From Natronorubrum aibiense (GTDB lineage Archaea; Halobacteriota; Halobacteria; Halobacteriales; Natrialbaceae), in assembly GCF_009392895.1 (NCBI RefSeq), contig NZ_CP045488.1:2790001-2854000 (forward strand): DNA of 64,000 nucleotides. The letters run 5' to 3'. Below are positions 33,230 through 42,664 of this stretch, in pieces. A program made the translations under genes and the position numbers. The notes beneath the pieces were generated by a model. That model was not told where the DNA came from. It searched no databases and saw only the letters and a program-made list of their open reading frames with translations. Positions within the stretch are counted from its first letter, which is position 1. Each line of letters opens with the position of its first letter.

Positions 33230-34069
33230 TCAGTCTTCGGTACCGGGCTCGCCGTGGGTTACGCCGTCCTGTTCGTCGGCTCGCATGCGTCGCAGCGCCG
33301 CCCGTGCGTTGCTCGCCTCGTAACCGAAGAAGACGTCGTTTCCGTAGGCTTCGGCGACCTCCATGGCGTGAATTAAATTGTCGATATCGACGTTGACCGC
33401 GTACAACTCGATATTAAACGGCGTTTCGAGAGCGCTCTCGAACCCTCTCGCGATCGTCTCGAGCCAGTAGGTCGTCTCGTAAGCCGTATCGTACAACGGA
33501 ACGACGAACTCGTCGACGTACTCCTCTACGGCCTCGAGATCGATCCCGGCGCGTTCGTAGAGGTGGCCCGGGTACGGGTCGGGATAGAGAGTCATGTAGA
33601 CGCGGCCGGGAATGCGATCGACGGCTTCCTCGACGAACTCGGTGATGACGCTGGCACGCCATTCGAAGCGGTCCTCGTACTCGCTGGCTTTGAACGACTC
33701 CTCGCAGACGCCACACCGGCAGTACTCGGGCCGTGGAAAGCCGATGTCGTCGAGTCGAACGTCCTCGTTAGCTTCGACGCAGTCGTCGATGATCTCGAGG
33801 AGGCCCTCACGATAGTCTTTCCGGCTGGGACAGATGTAGGCCCAGTCGAAGTACTTCCGATCCCGTGTGGCCGGCCGGCCGAAGTCGTCGACGGCGACGA
33901 GCGACGGATCGGCATCAGCGGCGGCGTTGTCGCCGAAACAAGAGACCATGTTCACGCCGTCTTCGATCGGTTCAGCAGAGCGACCGGTAACGTCTTTGAC
34001 TTCGTAGAAACCACGCTCGAACTCCGGCCACCGGACTTCTTCCGCGTTGCGCGTGACGACGCCGTACAT
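33230..34069 (-). CDS. TIM-barrel glycoside-hydrolase-like protein, haloarchaeal
   Basis: A 279-residue soluble protein with no signal peptide. The segment YICPSRKDYREGLLEIIDDCVEANEDVRLDDIGFPRPEYCRCGVCEESF (about 79-127) resembles the core of uncharacterised glycoside-hydrolase-like families, where a strand ends in an acidic pair (here LDDIGFP) followed by a CxCxxC cluster. Strands such as RVYMTLYPDPYPG and FNIELYAVNVDIDNLIHA also fit a TIM barrel. Substrate and activity are unknown, and the Cys cluster may bind metal. TTA/ATG at 34069 (MYGVVTRNAEEVRWPEF) is a natural start. Confidence 0.68.
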   Translation of the reverse strand: MYGVVTRNAEEVRWPEFERGFYEVKDVTGRSAEPIEDGVNMVSCFGDNAAADADPSLVAVDDFGRPATRDRKYFDWAYICPSRKDYREGLLEIIDDCVEANEDVRLDDIGFPRPEYCRCGVCEESFKASEYEDRFEWRASVITEFVEEAVDRIPGRVYMTLYPDPYPGHLYERAGIDLEAVEEYVDEFVVPLYDTAYETTYWLETIARGFESALETPFNIELYAVNVDIDNLIHAMEVAEAYGNDVFFGYEASNARAALRRMRADEQDGVTHGEPGTED

Positions 34070-34203
34070 AGCTTACACTACGGTGGCACATTCGTAAGCC
34101 GTTCGGAATCGAGCGGTCGCTAGCGGCTAGTCGTTGCAGATCAGTCGAACGAACGGGGACACCCACCCGACACGGCGATGGTGCACTCCCTACCAGCCGG
34201 CGA

Positions 34204-34232
34204 CTGGAACCGAGAATCGCGATCGGTTCCAG
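34204..34232. terminator. Perfect 10-bp hairpin after the small membrane-protein gene
   Basis: CTGGAACCGA (34204-34213) and TCGGTTCCAG (34223-34232) form a perfect stem with a 9-base loop. It lies 44 bases past the stop of the leftward 39-aa gene and upstream of the glycosidase-like gene. It may end the pyr-side transcript or be another palindromic repeat. No clear T-run follows on the minus strand. Confidence 0.35.
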
Positions 34233-34275
34233 CCACATCTCAGCGGTATCGTACCACGAAGTGGCTGGCGAGACG

Positions 34276-34395
34276 TTACTCGGCTGGCTCGTACTCGATC
34301 TCTTCGATGTCGACGTCGGAAGAGCCGCCGGAGACAACTTTCCAGAGGACAGCGATGACGAACAGGACAACCAGGATTTTGACTGTACGTGACAT
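34276..34395 (-). CDS. 39-aa single-span membrane protein
   Basis: The peptide is one hydrophobic helix, KILVVLFVIAVLWKVV (about 5-20), after a basic MSRTV, followed by a short acidic tail (DVDIEEIEYEPAE). The N-terminal positives predict an outside-facing acidic tail. The ATG at 34395 is the only sensible start, as upstream residues in frame are arginine-rich shadows. Short proteins of this design are common in haloarchaea and lack known functions. It lies 122 bases after pyrI on the same strand and may be cotranscribed. Confidence 0.65.
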   Translation of the reverse strand: MSRTVKILVVLFVIAVLWKVVSGGSSDVDIEEIEYEPAE

Positions 34396-34517
34396 GTACG
34401 TTCGAATGGTGGGTCGGTGCACACTTAGATATTCTGGATACTTTGCTGACCGTGACAAACGAACACATCGAATCGAACCCGATCGGAGCTGGTCACCGAT
34501 CGCTCGAGCGACCACGA

Positions 34518-35006
34518 TCAGGTGTCGATCAGCGATGGAATCTCATCTCTGACGATCGTCTCGCAGTAGGAACACCGCACACCGTCCTCGAGCACCTCGA
34601 ATCGGGAGGTCACTGGTTCGTCGCCGGTCGTGATACACGTGGCGTTCGGACAGGACAGCACCCCTTCGACGACGTCGGGTCGCTCGACGCGGTGTTTCTC
34701 GACCACTTCGTACTCGCGGACGATGTTGATCGTCGCATCCGGAGCGATCAGCGAGAGTACGTCCACTTCGTCCTGACTCAGCTCGCGGCCCTCGACCTTG
34801 ACGATGTCCTTGCGCGCGAAGCGATCCGAGGGGACATTCATCCCGACCGAGACTTCCTCGCCGTCGCTGCCGTCGATACCGAGAATCGCCAGCACGTTTA
34901 GCGCCTGTCCGCCACGGACGTGGTCGATGACGGTCCCGCTGCGGATCTTGCTGACTCGCAGTTCGTGATCGTCCTGTCCGTCGTGGTGGTCGTGATCGTC
35001 ACTCAT
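34518..35006 (-). CDS. pyrI: Aspartate carbamoyltransferase regulatory subunit
   Basis: A 162-residue PyrI that joins PyrB trimers and mediates feedback by nucleotides. The N-terminal allosteric domain has [24 protein letters not shown]; the C-terminal zinc domain has the four cysteines in CPNATC and CSYC. A His/Asp-rich N-terminus ([15 protein letters not shown]) is a halophilic extension. Its ATG lies within the end of pyrB (8-base overlap), so the two are translated together. Confidence 0.97.
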   Translation of the reverse strand: MSDDHDHHDGQDDHELRVSKIRSGTVIDHVRGGQALNVLAILGIDGSDGEEVSVGMNVPSDRFARKDIVKVEGRELSQDEVDVLSLIAPDATINIVREYEVVEKHRVERPDVVEGVLSCPNATCITTGDEPVTSRFEVLEDGVRCSYCETIVRDEIPSLIDT

Positions 35007-35946
35007 CGTCCTCACCTCGAGTGTCGGCGTCGCTGTTGTTTTCGAGCAGTATATCGAGTAACGCCATCCGGACCGGGATGCCGTTGTGGGCCTGCTCGAA
35101 GTAGGCCGCGTGGTCAGTGTCGTCGATCTCTGGCGCGATCTCATCGACCCGTGGCAGCGGGTGCATCACCGTCAGATCGTCGCGGGCGTCCTCGAGCGTC
35201 TCGAGGTCGATCTGGTACTCACCAGCGATCTTCTGGTACTCGTTCTCGTCGGGGAAGCGCTCGCGCTGGATCCGGGTCACGTACAGCACGTCCAGCGAGG
35301 GAAGGACGTCATCGAGCGACTCGTGTTCGCGGATCTGCGTGTTACCCTGCTGGTGAAGGTCGTAGACGACTTCGCGGGGTAACTGGAGACTTTCGGGGCT
35401 GATGAAGTGCTGGCGGGTATCGAAGTTCGTCAGCGCGTAGGCGAGGGAGTGAACGGTACGGCCGTATTTCAGATCGCCCATGATGCCGATGGTCAGGTCG
35501 TCCAGCCCGGCGTTCTCCCGGATCGTATACAGATCGAGCAGCGTCTGCGTTGGGTGGTGGCCCGCTCCGTCACCGGCGTTTAACAGCGGGACGTCGACGA
35601 ACTCGCTGGCCATCGTCGCTGACCCCTGCTTCGGGTGACGCAAGACGAGCGCGTCGGCGTAGCCTTCGGTGACACGGACCGTATCGGCGAGCGTCTCGCC
35701 TTTCTTGACGCTCGAGGACTCGATCGAGCCCATATCGATAACGCTGCCGCCGAGGCGTTTCATGGCGGTCTCGAAGCTCATCTTCGTTCGCGTGCTCGGT
35801 TCGAAAAACAACAGCCCGAGTACCGAGTTCGCGTGTCGGTCGGCGACGGCCGAGGGGTCGGCATCGATCTCGGCCGCTCGGTCGAGGACGGTCTCGATGT
35901 CCGCCCGTGAGAGTTGTTTACTCGTGATGAGGTGATCGTGGCGCAT
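34999..35946 (-). CDS. pyrB: Aspartate carbamoyltransferase catalytic subunit
   Basis: PyrB (EC 2.1.3.2, 315 residues) makes carbamoyl-aspartate from carbamoyl phosphate and aspartate in pyrimidine synthesis. Seen motifs: [18 protein letters not shown] (carbamoyl phosphate binding, about 50-67), [13 protein letters not shown] (about 133) and [16 protein letters not shown] near the C-terminus. It starts with ATG at 35946 and overlaps pyrI by 8 bases. Length and domain order are normal for the class that works with a PyrI subunit. Confidence 0.97.
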   Translation of the reverse strand: MRHDHLITSKQLSRADIETVLDRAAEIDADPSAVADRHANSVLGLLFFEPSTRTKMSFETAMKRLGGSVIDMGSIESSSVKKGETLADTVRVTEGYADALVLRHPKQGSATMASEFVDVPLLNAGDGAGHHPTQTLLDLYTIRENAGLDDLTIGIMGDLKYGRTVHSLAYALTNFDTRQHFISPESLQLPREVVYDLHQQGNTQIREHESLDDVLPSLDVLYVTRIQRERFPDENEYQKIAGEYQIDLETLEDARDDLTVMHPLPRVDEIAPEIDDTDHAAYFEQAHNGIPVRMALLDILLENNSDADTRGEDDE

Positions 35947-36125
35947 TCGTTCGTGTTGGCTCCTGCTGTGCCCTTGAATCTCTCCATTCGGAGTCGCCGT
36001 GGCCTCGAGGCCATGGCGGACGTGACACGTCGAGTGCCCGTTCGGTTCCCCTCACGGGTACGACTGTATGAATTAATGCGAAGCCAAAGAGTTATCCGGT
36101 CTCTTCGGTAACTGGTCACAATTGA

Positions 36126-36752
36126 ATGGTCGGGCGGCTAGATACTGGTATCGACGTGTTAGATCGGAAACTCGACGGTGGGTTGCCACCGGGGTGTATC
36201 GTCGCCTTTAGCGCCGATCCGGCCAGCCAGTCGGAACTACTCCTGTACGAGTTGACGGCCGCCCGTGGTACGCTGTATCTCACGACTGAACGCTCCGACG
36301 ACGCCGTCCGGCACGCGATCGAACGCTCCCCATCAGCGGTCGGCAGTCCGACCGTCCGACAGGTCACCAGCGACGACCCGCTCGAGGAAGCGACCCGGCT
36401 CATCGGTGCGTTGCCCGACGGCGCGAACCTGATCATCGATACGATGGACGTCTTGGAGCGGACCGACACCGACGACTACATCGACTTCTGCAACGACCTC
36501 AAAGCCAAGATGCTCGAGACCGGCTCGATCGCGGTGTTACACTGCCTGAAAAGCGACGACGAGCCGATCAACCGAGCGCGAACCTACCACGCAGCCGACG
36601 CCGTTTTCGATCTTCGAACGAAAATCGCGGGCAGCGAACTCGAGAATCACCTTACGATTCCGAAGTTCCGCGGCGGTGGACAGCCGACCAAAGCGATCAA
36701 ACTCGAGTTGACGGAAGAAGTCGCAATCGACACAAGTCGGGACATCGCGTGA
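36126..36752 (+). CDS. RecA/KaiC-superfamily protein without a P-loop (HTR-like)
   Basis: A 208-residue protein built like a KaiC/Rad55 core: MVGRLDTGIDVLDRKLDGGLPPGCIVAFSADPASQSELLLYEL, then NLIIDTMDVLER as the Walker-B-like strand. The normal GxxxxGKT loop is replaced by SADPASQSE, lacking both Gly-Lys and Thr, so ATP binding by the usual mode is unlikely. Haloarchaea have several such 'HTR-like' or RAD55-family paralogues, probably regulators or structural partners. It is transcribed away from pyrB across 179 bases. Confidence 0.82.
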   Translation: MVGRLDTGIDVLDRKLDGGLPPGCIVAFSADPASQSELLLYELTAARGTLYLTTERSDDAVRHAIERSPSAVGSPTVRQVTSDDPLEEATRLIGALPDGANLIIDTMDVLERTDTDDYIDFCNDLKAKMLETGSIAVLHCLKSDDEPINRARTYHAADAVFDLRTKIAGSELENHLTIPKFRGGGQPTKAIKLELTEEVAIDTSRDIA

Positions 36753-36853
36753 TGTCGAGTTAGGTGCGGTGATCACGCTGTTTTCGCGTACGATCGCTTC
36801 AACGACTGCTGGTGCTCGTCGTCCAGTACGAACCGAAAAAGACCGAAACCGGC

Positions 36854-37804
36854 TTACTCGTCTGCGCCTTCGAGTTCGTCGACGATCTCGTCGGCATCGA
36901 CGTCGGCGTCCTCGAGGGCTTCTTCGATTTCGCCGCCCATGCCGCCCATACCGCCCATCATGCCGCCCATGCCCATGCCACCCATGCCGTCGATGACTTC
37001 CTGGACGATGACGCGGTCGACACCGATCTTGTCGATGATGTCTTGGCCGATCTGCTGTTTGCCCATCATCCACTGCTGGTTCATGGTCATCTGGGGCGTG
37101 GCCTCGAGATAGAGCGTCTCTTTCTCGACAACTTCGGTCTCGAACTCGGGCTCGGCGTCCTCGTCGTCTTCGTCGGGTTCGACGGGGACTTCCTCCTCGA
37201 CTTCGTCCGTCTCGATCCAGAGTTCGGGCTCCAGCCCGAGGTACATCTCGAACAGGCCAGCGGCCTGCTGTTCGCGGTCGTCGACCTCGTCGAGGATCTC
37301 GTACTCGTACTCGACGTCCTCACCCGCGAGCGGGTGGTTGAAGTCGACGCGGGCGCGGCCGCCGATGATCGTGCTGATGTAGCCCTGCTGGCCGTCGACC
37401 TGCACGTTCGCACCGGGGTAGCGGTCGTCCTCGTCGATCTTGTCGGCGCTGACGGTCTGGACGTTGTCGGCATCGTACTCGCCGAAGGCCTCCTCGGCGG
37501 GGATCGTCACGGTGCCGGAGTCGCCGACCTCGCTCCCGACGAGTGCCTCTTCGACACCGTCGAAGATGTGGCCCTCGCCCAGCACGATCGTTCGTGGCTT
37601 GAACTCCTGGCCCTGGTCGTCGACACCCTCTTCTTCGGCGACGTCCGGGTCGGTCGTGTCGACCAGCTGGTCGCCGTCAGCGGTGTATGCGGTGTAGTCG
37701 ATCTCGACGAAGTCACCGTTCTGGAGTCCCTCGGCGTCTTCTTCTACTTCTTCCTCGACGTCATCGGCCTGCTCATCAAGCTCGGCCTCCTGTTCCTCGG
37801 TCAT
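36854..37804 (-). CDS. FKBP-type peptidyl-prolyl isomerase, SlyD-like
   Basis: A 316-residue archaeal FKBP. After an acidic N-terminus, the FKBP domain (about 27-150) shows VEIDYTAYTADGDQLVDTT, GEGHIFDGVEEALVGSEVGD and the inserted-flap SlyD domain (NVQVDGQQGYISTIIGGRARVDFNHPLAGE). A C-terminal region (about 190-300) ends with a Met/Gly stretch (GMGGMGMGGMMGGMGGMGG) and a DE-rich helix. Cytosolic folding helper acting on prolyl bonds. Confidence 0.93.
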   Translation of the reverse strand: MTEEQEAELDEQADDVEEEVEEDAEGLQNGDFVEIDYTAYTADGDQLVDTTDPDVAEEEGVDDQGQEFKPRTIVLGEGHIFDGVEEALVGSEVGDSGTVTIPAEEAFGEYDADNVQTVSADKIDEDDRYPGANVQVDGQQGYISTIIGGRARVDFNHPLAGEDVEYEYEILDEVDDREQQAAGLFEMYLGLEPELWIETDEVEEEVPVEPDEDDEDAEPEFETEVVEKETLYLEATPQMTMNQQWMMGKQQIGQDIIDKIGVDRVIVQEVIDGMGGMGMGGMMGGMGGMGGEIEEALEDADVDADEIVDELEGADE

Positions 37805-37892
37805 ACGTTGTACGTCCCGCCGTCGACATTTAAGTACGACGCTTTGCGCCGAGTGCGACCGTTACTTACGGCCCCTCCTCGTGGCCTCGGCC

Positions 37893-38438
37893 ATGTACGA
37901 AGTCGAAGTGAAGGTTCCAGCCGATCTCGAGGCCGTCAGGACGCGCCTCGAGGGACTCGGTGCGGACCGCGAACGGGCCATCGTTCAAGAGGATACCTAC
38001 TACGACGCACCGCATCGCTCGTTCGTCGAGACTGACGAAGCGCTTCGAATCCGCCGGGAGTCGAGTCGCGAATCGGGAGCCGACAAGACCCGGATCACCT
38101 ACAAGGGCCCACTGCTCGACGACGAATCCAAGAGCCGCGAGGAGTTCGAGACCGCGGTCGGCGACGGCGGAACGATGGACGCCATCCTGACGAATCTCGG
38201 CTTCGACCCCGCTGCGACAGTCCGCAAGGAACGCGAGCGATTCGCCCTCGAGGGATATACGATCACGCTCGATGCCGTCGACGACGTCGGCGAGTACGTC
38301 GAAGTCGAAATCGATGTCGAGGACGAAGCCGACCTCGAGACCGCTCGCGAAGGTGCCTACGACGTCCTCGAGCAACTCGGTCTCGAGCCGGACGATCAGC
38401 TTCGAACCTCGTATCTGGGGCTGTTGCTCGAGTCCTGA
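37893..38438 (+). CDS. cyaB: CYTH-domain protein, class IV adenylate cyclase type
   Basis: A 181-residue CYTH fold: N-terminal EVEVKV (ExExK motif, residues 3-8), EDTYYDAPHRSF, RIRRESS, ITYKGPLL and a C-terminal EYVEVEIDVEDE. Bacterial CyaB members make cAMP; archaeal ones more likely act on triphosphates or polyphosphate-like substrates, so cyclase activity is not proven. An ATG four codons upstream is out of the usual range; ATG at 37893 matches the family start. Confidence 0.88.
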   Translation: MYEVEVKVPADLEAVRTRLEGLGADRERAIVQEDTYYDAPHRSFVETDEALRIRRESSRESGADKTRITYKGPLLDDESKSREEFETAVGDGGTMDAILTNLGFDPAATVRKERERFALEGYTITLDAVDDVGEYVEVEIDVEDEADLETAREGAYDVLEQLGLEPDDQLRTSYLGLLLES

Positions 38439-38533
38439 GGAAGCGCTTCCCCGACGACGTATTACTTGCAAGCATTTTTCACACCAGTTCTGTTTCCGCA
38501 AGTTATAGAACCACGGTCCGCCAACGTCCGGTA

Positions 38534-39739
38534 ATGAGCGAGCGGAACATCCGGGTCGAGCCAATCGACCGACAGGCAGTCGAAGACCAGGAAGTAGAGA
38601 TCGTCGAGCGAAAAGGGATCGGCCACCCCGACTCGATCAGCGACGGAGTCGCCGAGGCCGTCGCCGGCGCGCTGGCCCGCGAGTATCTCGACCGCATCGG
38701 CAAAGTGCTCCACTTCAACACTGACGAGACCCAGCTCGTCGCAGGCGAAGCTGCACCCGCCTTCGGCGGCGGCGAGGTCGTCGATCCCATCTATCTGCTG
38801 ATCGTCGGTCGCGCGACCAAACACTATAACGGCCAGACCTTCCCCGCCGAAACCATCGCGCTGCGGGCCGCCCGCGAGTACCTCGAGTCCGAGATCCCAC
38901 AGCTCACCGTCGGCGAGGATATCGTCGTCGACGTCAGACTCGGCGAAGGCAGTGGCGACCTGCAGGACGTTTTCGGCGAGGACGAAGTGAGCGTCCCGAT
39001 GGCCAACGACACGAGTTTCGGCGTCGGTCACGCCCCACTGACGGAAACCGAACAGATCGTCCTCGAATCCGAGCGCCGACTCAACGGCGAGTTTGCCGAG
39101 GAGAATCCATACGTCGGAACGGATATCAAAATCATGGGCAAACGCGAGGGAGACGAGATCGACGTCACCGTCGCGGCGGCGATGGTCGACGAACACATCG
39201 CCGACTTAGACGCGTACGCCGAGGCCGTCGAGTCAGTCCGCGAGTTCGTCGCCGAGGTGGCGAGCGAACACACCGACCGCGACGTCAACGTCCACGTCAA
39301 CACGGCCGACGACTACGAGGAGGGCTCGATCTACCTGACCGTCACCGGCACCTCCGCCGAGCAGGGCGACGACGGCTCCGTCGGTCGGGGCAACCGCGCG
39401 AACGGCCTCATCACGCCCAACCGCTCGATGTCGATGGAAGCCACGAGCGGCAAGAATCCGGTCAACCACATTGGCAAGATCTACAACCTGCTCTCGACCG
39501 AAATCGCCGAGGAAGTCGTCAGCGAGGTCGACGGCATCCGTGACCTGCGCGTTCGCCTGCTCAGCCAGATCGGTCGTCCGATCGACCAGCCCCACGTCGC
39601 CGACGTCCACGTCGTCACCGAAGGGGGCGTCGAACTCAGTGACGTCGAAGCCGACATCGAAGCGATCGTCGACGCGGAACTCGCGAACGTCACCGACATC
39701 ACCCGTCGCGTGATCGACGGCGAACTGACGACGTTCTGA
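38534..39739 (+). CDS. S-adenosylmethionine synthetase, archaeal type
   Basis: A 401-residue archaeal methionine adenosyltransferase (EC 2.5.1.6) that makes SAM from methionine and ATP. It is unrelated in sequence to bacterial MetK over most of its length. Hallmarks include [27 protein letters not shown] near the N-terminus, [36 protein letters not shown] and [33 protein letters not shown]-like AAGTTATAG lies about 27 bases before the ATG. Probably leaderless and strongly expressed. Confidence 0.96.
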   Translation: MSERNIRVEPIDRQAVEDQEVEIVERKGIGHPDSISDGVAEAVAGALAREYLDRIGKVLHFNTDETQLVAGEAAPAFGGGEVVDPIYLLIVGRATKHYNGQTFPAETIALRAAREYLESEIPQLTVGEDIVVDVRLGEGSGDLQDVFGEDEVSVPMANDTSFGVGHAPLTETEQIVLESERRLNGEFAEENPYVGTDIKIMGKREGDEIDVTVAAAMVDEHIADLDAYAEAVESVREFVAEVASEHTDRDVNVHVNTADDYEEGSIYLTVTGTSAEQGDDGSVGRGNRANGLITPNRSMSMEATSGKNPVNHIGKIYNLLSTEIAEEVVSEVDGIRDLRVRLLSQIGRPIDQPHVADVHVVTEGGVELSDVEADIEAIVDAELANVTDITRRVIDGELTTF

Positions 39740-39773
39740 AGCAGCCTGATCGACAGGATTCGTTTTTGGCGAT

Positions 39774-40454
39774 CTAGAGCAGCCAGTCGTACCCTTCGAG
39801 GACGGCTCGTTTGCCCCCAGTCTCGATTATTTCTCCGTGACCGGGAACGACCCGATCGAACTCCCACGCGAGGACGTCCTGAATCGACCGGCGAAACGAC
39901 GCCTCGTTTGCGATCGTGAGCCGGAACTCGAGCGGTGGCCCGACCCGTTTGTAGACTCGCAATGCGCGGGCCACGAGCCGGGTCGTGAGCGGGCTCTCCT
40001 CGCCGATGTGGAAGCCGACGTCGCCGAGGATCACCGTTCGACTCGGTCGATGGAAGTAGGCGAGTTCGGTGAGCCACCGGTGGCCGACGATCGCGACCTG
40101 ATCGATGTCGGGAGCCCACCGCGGGTCGGGCGTATCTCCCAACAGCTGATCGAACCCGAGGTCGGGCCGCCGTGCGGGGAGTCCGGGTGCAGCCAGCAGT
40201 TCGGCGTCGGGGTAGGTGGCCCGGTACTGTTCCATGTAGAGATGCCCGTGGAGTTTGCTCGCCGGCGCGACGAACCGAACGTCGCCGAGGTCGTCTAGTG
40301 CCGCTCGCAGTTCGGGAGTCAGTTCAGCCGGCGACTGGACGAAGAGCCCACCGCTCGAGAGTCGAATCACGGACATAATGCGGCCGATATCGAGGCCGAG
40401 AAATCGGAGCGGCTCTTCGTACGTCCAAAATCTGTCACCCCGTTGCTCGAGCAT
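39774..40454 (-). CDS. DUF4336-type metallo-hydrolase-like protein
   Basis: A 226-residue protein. MSVIRLSSGGLFVQSPAELTPEL and VRFVAPASKLHGHLYMEQYRATYPDAELLAAPGL (about 62-95) match the DUF4336 branch of the metallo-beta-lactamase fold. WEFDRVVPGHGEIIE near the C-terminus supplies a His-Gly-His-like loop. Several canonical metal ligands (HxHxDH) are absent, so activity is uncertain. The start at 40454 (MLEQRGDRFW) fits a TATA-like GTATAC about 27-33 bases upstream; an alternative ATG seven codons earlier exists. Confidence 0.8.
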   Translation of the reverse strand: MLEQRGDRFWTYEEPLRFLGLDIGRIMSVIRLSSGGLFVQSPAELTPELRAALDDLGDVRFVAPASKLHGHLYMEQYRATYPDAELLAAPGLPARRPDLGFDQLLGDTPDPRWAPDIDQVAIVGHRWLTELAYFHRPSRTVILGDVGFHIGEESPLTTRLVARALRVYKRVGPPLEFRLTIANEASFRRSIQDVLAWEFDRVVPGHGEIIETGGKRAVLEGYDWLL

Positions 40455-40699
40455 CTGTATTCGTCTGCTCACCACGCGCGGGTATACGTGTTCGCCGGCT
40501 CGCTCGAGCGACTCGAGAAGTTACGAGTTAGACAGCCTCAACGATCAGTACAGGGCAAGCAGTTACCGAAGCGGCTATCGATCTGTCCGAACTATGTCAA
40601 AAGCCACCTGCTGAATATAGAGGATGGATCCAGCAAACTGGTTCTGTTTGTTTCGGGAACCCTACGATGAATAAGCCGGTCAAGAGATCTGCGGAGTGA

Positions 40700-40987
40700 C
40701 TACTCGATTTCTAACTGACCACTTCCGCTACCCTCCTCACCGTCGTTCTCGTCCCATTCGAGTTCGAACTCGATACTTCGTTCAGTCATATTGCCAGCCG
40801 GGCCTTCGCGTTCAGCTTTGACCTCGAAGGTTGGTCGGGCAGGGGGATTCAGCGTTACAGACTCGGAGCCTGCTTTCAGGCTGATAGCGTTTCCGCTGTC
40901 GAGATTATCCGCGACTTTCCGAAGGTACGATGCGATCTCTTCTCGACTCTGATTGCTTTCTGATTTGAACAGGACTTCTTCAGGCAT
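40700..40987 (-). CDS. Amphi-Trp domain protein
   Basis: A 95-residue protein. MPEEVLFKSESNQSREEIASYLRKVADNLDSG then AISLKAGSESVTLNPPARPTFEVKAERE and a strand with SIEFELEWDEND. The alternating-hydrophobic segment ending in Glu-Leu-Glu-Trp is the defining piece of the amphi-Trp domain, a short beta structure of unknown role common in haloarchaea. The start at 40987 agrees with a CTTATGAG-like TATA about 27 bases upstream on this strand. Confidence 0.85.
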   Translation of the reverse strand: MPEEVLFKSESNQSREEIASYLRKVADNLDSGNAISLKAGSESVTLNPPARPTFEVKAEREGPAGNMTERSIEFELEWDENDGEEGSGSGQLEIE

Positions 40988-41360
40988 AATATACGATACG
41001 TTGCCTGCACTCATAAGTGAGTCCCCCTATACTGACCACTGGAAATCACCTCTGATCGGTACTCTGGAATGCTGACTATGCGCTTTGTATTCATTATAAC
41101 TCTTTGAACAGATACGCTGATTGGTAGGAATCCCAGCGGTCAATAAGCACGTGTAGTGTCCGTGTATTTCGCTCCAAATAACACCTGAAAAAGGGATTTT
41201 CAACAGGAGTTGGCAGCTTAGTTCGAGTGCAGTCTCGAGACGGAAGCGACGTGTCGCGTCGTGACCGAGTGAGCATCGCTTTCGATAAGCCCTTTAGCCA
41301 CACGCCTGTCAGAGACGCGTAGCGGGTTTCAACCGAAACAGCGCTCGAGAGCGATCGCCA
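40988..41360. other. 373-base intergenic region, partly AT-rich
   Basis: It separates the leftward amphi-Trp gene from the rightward MFS gene. The stretch 41060-41215 is clearly AT-richer than the flanks (CATTATAACTC, AACACCTGAAAAAGGGATTTT), as seen in remnants of imported DNA or in promoters. A short leftward frame (41303-41094) encodes CTRTKLPTPVENPFF-type sequence that I cannot assign and do not call a gene. No inverted repeat of note. Confidence 0.5.
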
Positions 41361-42590
41361 GTGTCCCTGCCATCAGCCAGTTCGAACCGGATCGTCCTCG
41401 CCGTCGTCGCGAGTACCTTCTTCGTCGGCTTCGGCGGCGGCGTTATCTTCCCGATCTTGCCGAATCTGGGCGAGGTGCTCGGTATCTCGGCGTTCATGGT
41501 CGGACTCATCCTGAGCGCGAACCGGTTTACCCGGCTCGTGGCCAACGCGCCAGCCGGCGTCCTAATCGACCGCATCGGCACTCGAACGCCGTTCATCGCC
41601 GGGTTAGCGATCGAGGGCGTCGCGACGTTCATGTACGTCGTCGCGATCGTCTCGCCGCTGCCCGAACTCTGGTTTCTGCTCGCCCGGATTCTCTGGGGGA
41701 TCGGCAGCGCGCTCGTCTTTGCGACTGCGTACACGATCACGGCAGACGTCAGCGAGGCCGACTCTCGAGGGACCAGTATGGGCATCGTCCGTGCGGGCAT
41801 CACCTTCGGATTCCCCGCCGGGCTCGTCCTCGGCGGCGTCGTGAGCGACCTCTGGGGGAACGTCGAGGCGTTCGTTCTCGCGGCTTCGTTCGCCGGTCTC
41901 GCGAGTATCATCGCCTATCTGATCGTCCCCGAAACCCACGTCGAGGGCGATCAAGAGTCGGTCAGTCCGTTGGATCTCGAGACGACGCTGCCCGCGCTGA
42001 CGATCGGGCTCGTCAACTTCGGGCTCTACTTCGCGTACATCGGCGTGCTCTTTTCGACGCTCGTGCTTCTGCTCGGTGAGCGTTCGATCACCGTTTTCGG
42101 CCTCGACGCACAGGGCTCGTCGGGGATGTTGATGGCAGTGACGGTTCTCTCGGGGTCGGTGTTTACCCTCGGCGGCGGCGCGCTGAGCGACTCCGTTGGG
42201 GCACGCGTCCCCGTAATGCTCGCCTTTCTGGTGACCTCGTGTGTCGGCTTTGCCGTGTTAGCGTTCGGCTCGAGGTTCGAGGTGTTGGTCCTCGCGTGCA
42301 TCCTGATCGGTGCCGGACAGGGCGGCGTCGGTGGCCCGCTGACGGCCCTGCTCGCTGATCTCACGCCCGAGGAACGCGTCGGCCGCGCGATGGGGACGAA
42401 CAACGTCCTCGGCGACGTCGGCGGCGGTCTCGGGCCGCTCGTCTCGCTGCCGCTGATCGACGTCCTCGGCTTCGAGGCCATCTATGCGATCAGCGCCATC
42501 GTGCCGCTGCTCGCCGGCGTCGTTCTCGTCGTCGGCATCTACGCCCACACCGGGCGCGTGAGTCCGTCGATCGGCGAGTCAATCAACTGA
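41361..42590 (+). CDS. MFS transporter
   Basis: A 409-residue major facilitator with about 12 helices. GVLIDRIGTRTPFIAGL after helix 2 is the A-like motif; the second half carries GALSDSVGARVPVMLAF. The product begins, from a GTG, MSLPSASSNRIVLAVVASTFFVGFGGGVIFP. It resembles drug or sugar efflux members (EmrD/SetA-like), but the substrate is not predictable. No promoter-proximal TATA stands out. It ends 74 bases before thiI. Confidence 0.85.
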   Translation: MSLPSASSNRIVLAVVASTFFVGFGGGVIFPILPNLGEVLGISAFMVGLILSANRFTRLVANAPAGVLIDRIGTRTPFIAGLAIEGVATFMYVVAIVSPLPELWFLLARILWGIGSALVFATAYTITADVSEADSRGTSMGIVRAGITFGFPAGLVLGGVVSDLWGNVEAFVLAASFAGLASIIAYLIVPETHVEGDQESVSPLDLETTLPALTIGLVNFGLYFAYIGVLFSTLVLLLGERSITVFGLDAQGSSGMLMAVTVLSGSVFTLGGGALSDSVGARVPVMLAFLVTSCVGFAVLAFGSRFEVLVLACILIGAGQGGVGGPLTALLADLTPEERVGRAMGTNNVLGDVGGGLGPLVSLPLIDVLGFEAIYAISAIVPLLAGVVLVVGIYAHTGRVSPSIGESIN

Positions 42591-42664
42591 GACGGTGACG
42601 AGCCCCTCACTCGAGTGCTCCCACCTCGTAATTCCCTTATAGCTGCGGTCGTCTATCCCAGTTC

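Noticed and set aside
38440-38451. GGAAGCGCTTCC palindrome after the CYTH gene as an operator
   Set aside because: It is a short GC-rich dyad just after a stop codon, 80 bases from the next start; expected by chance in a genome of this composition.
41094-41303. Leftward 69-codon frame before the second MFS gene
   Set aside because: It lies in an AT-rich stretch, has no recognisable domain and no sensible start region; perhaps a remnant, but not supportable.
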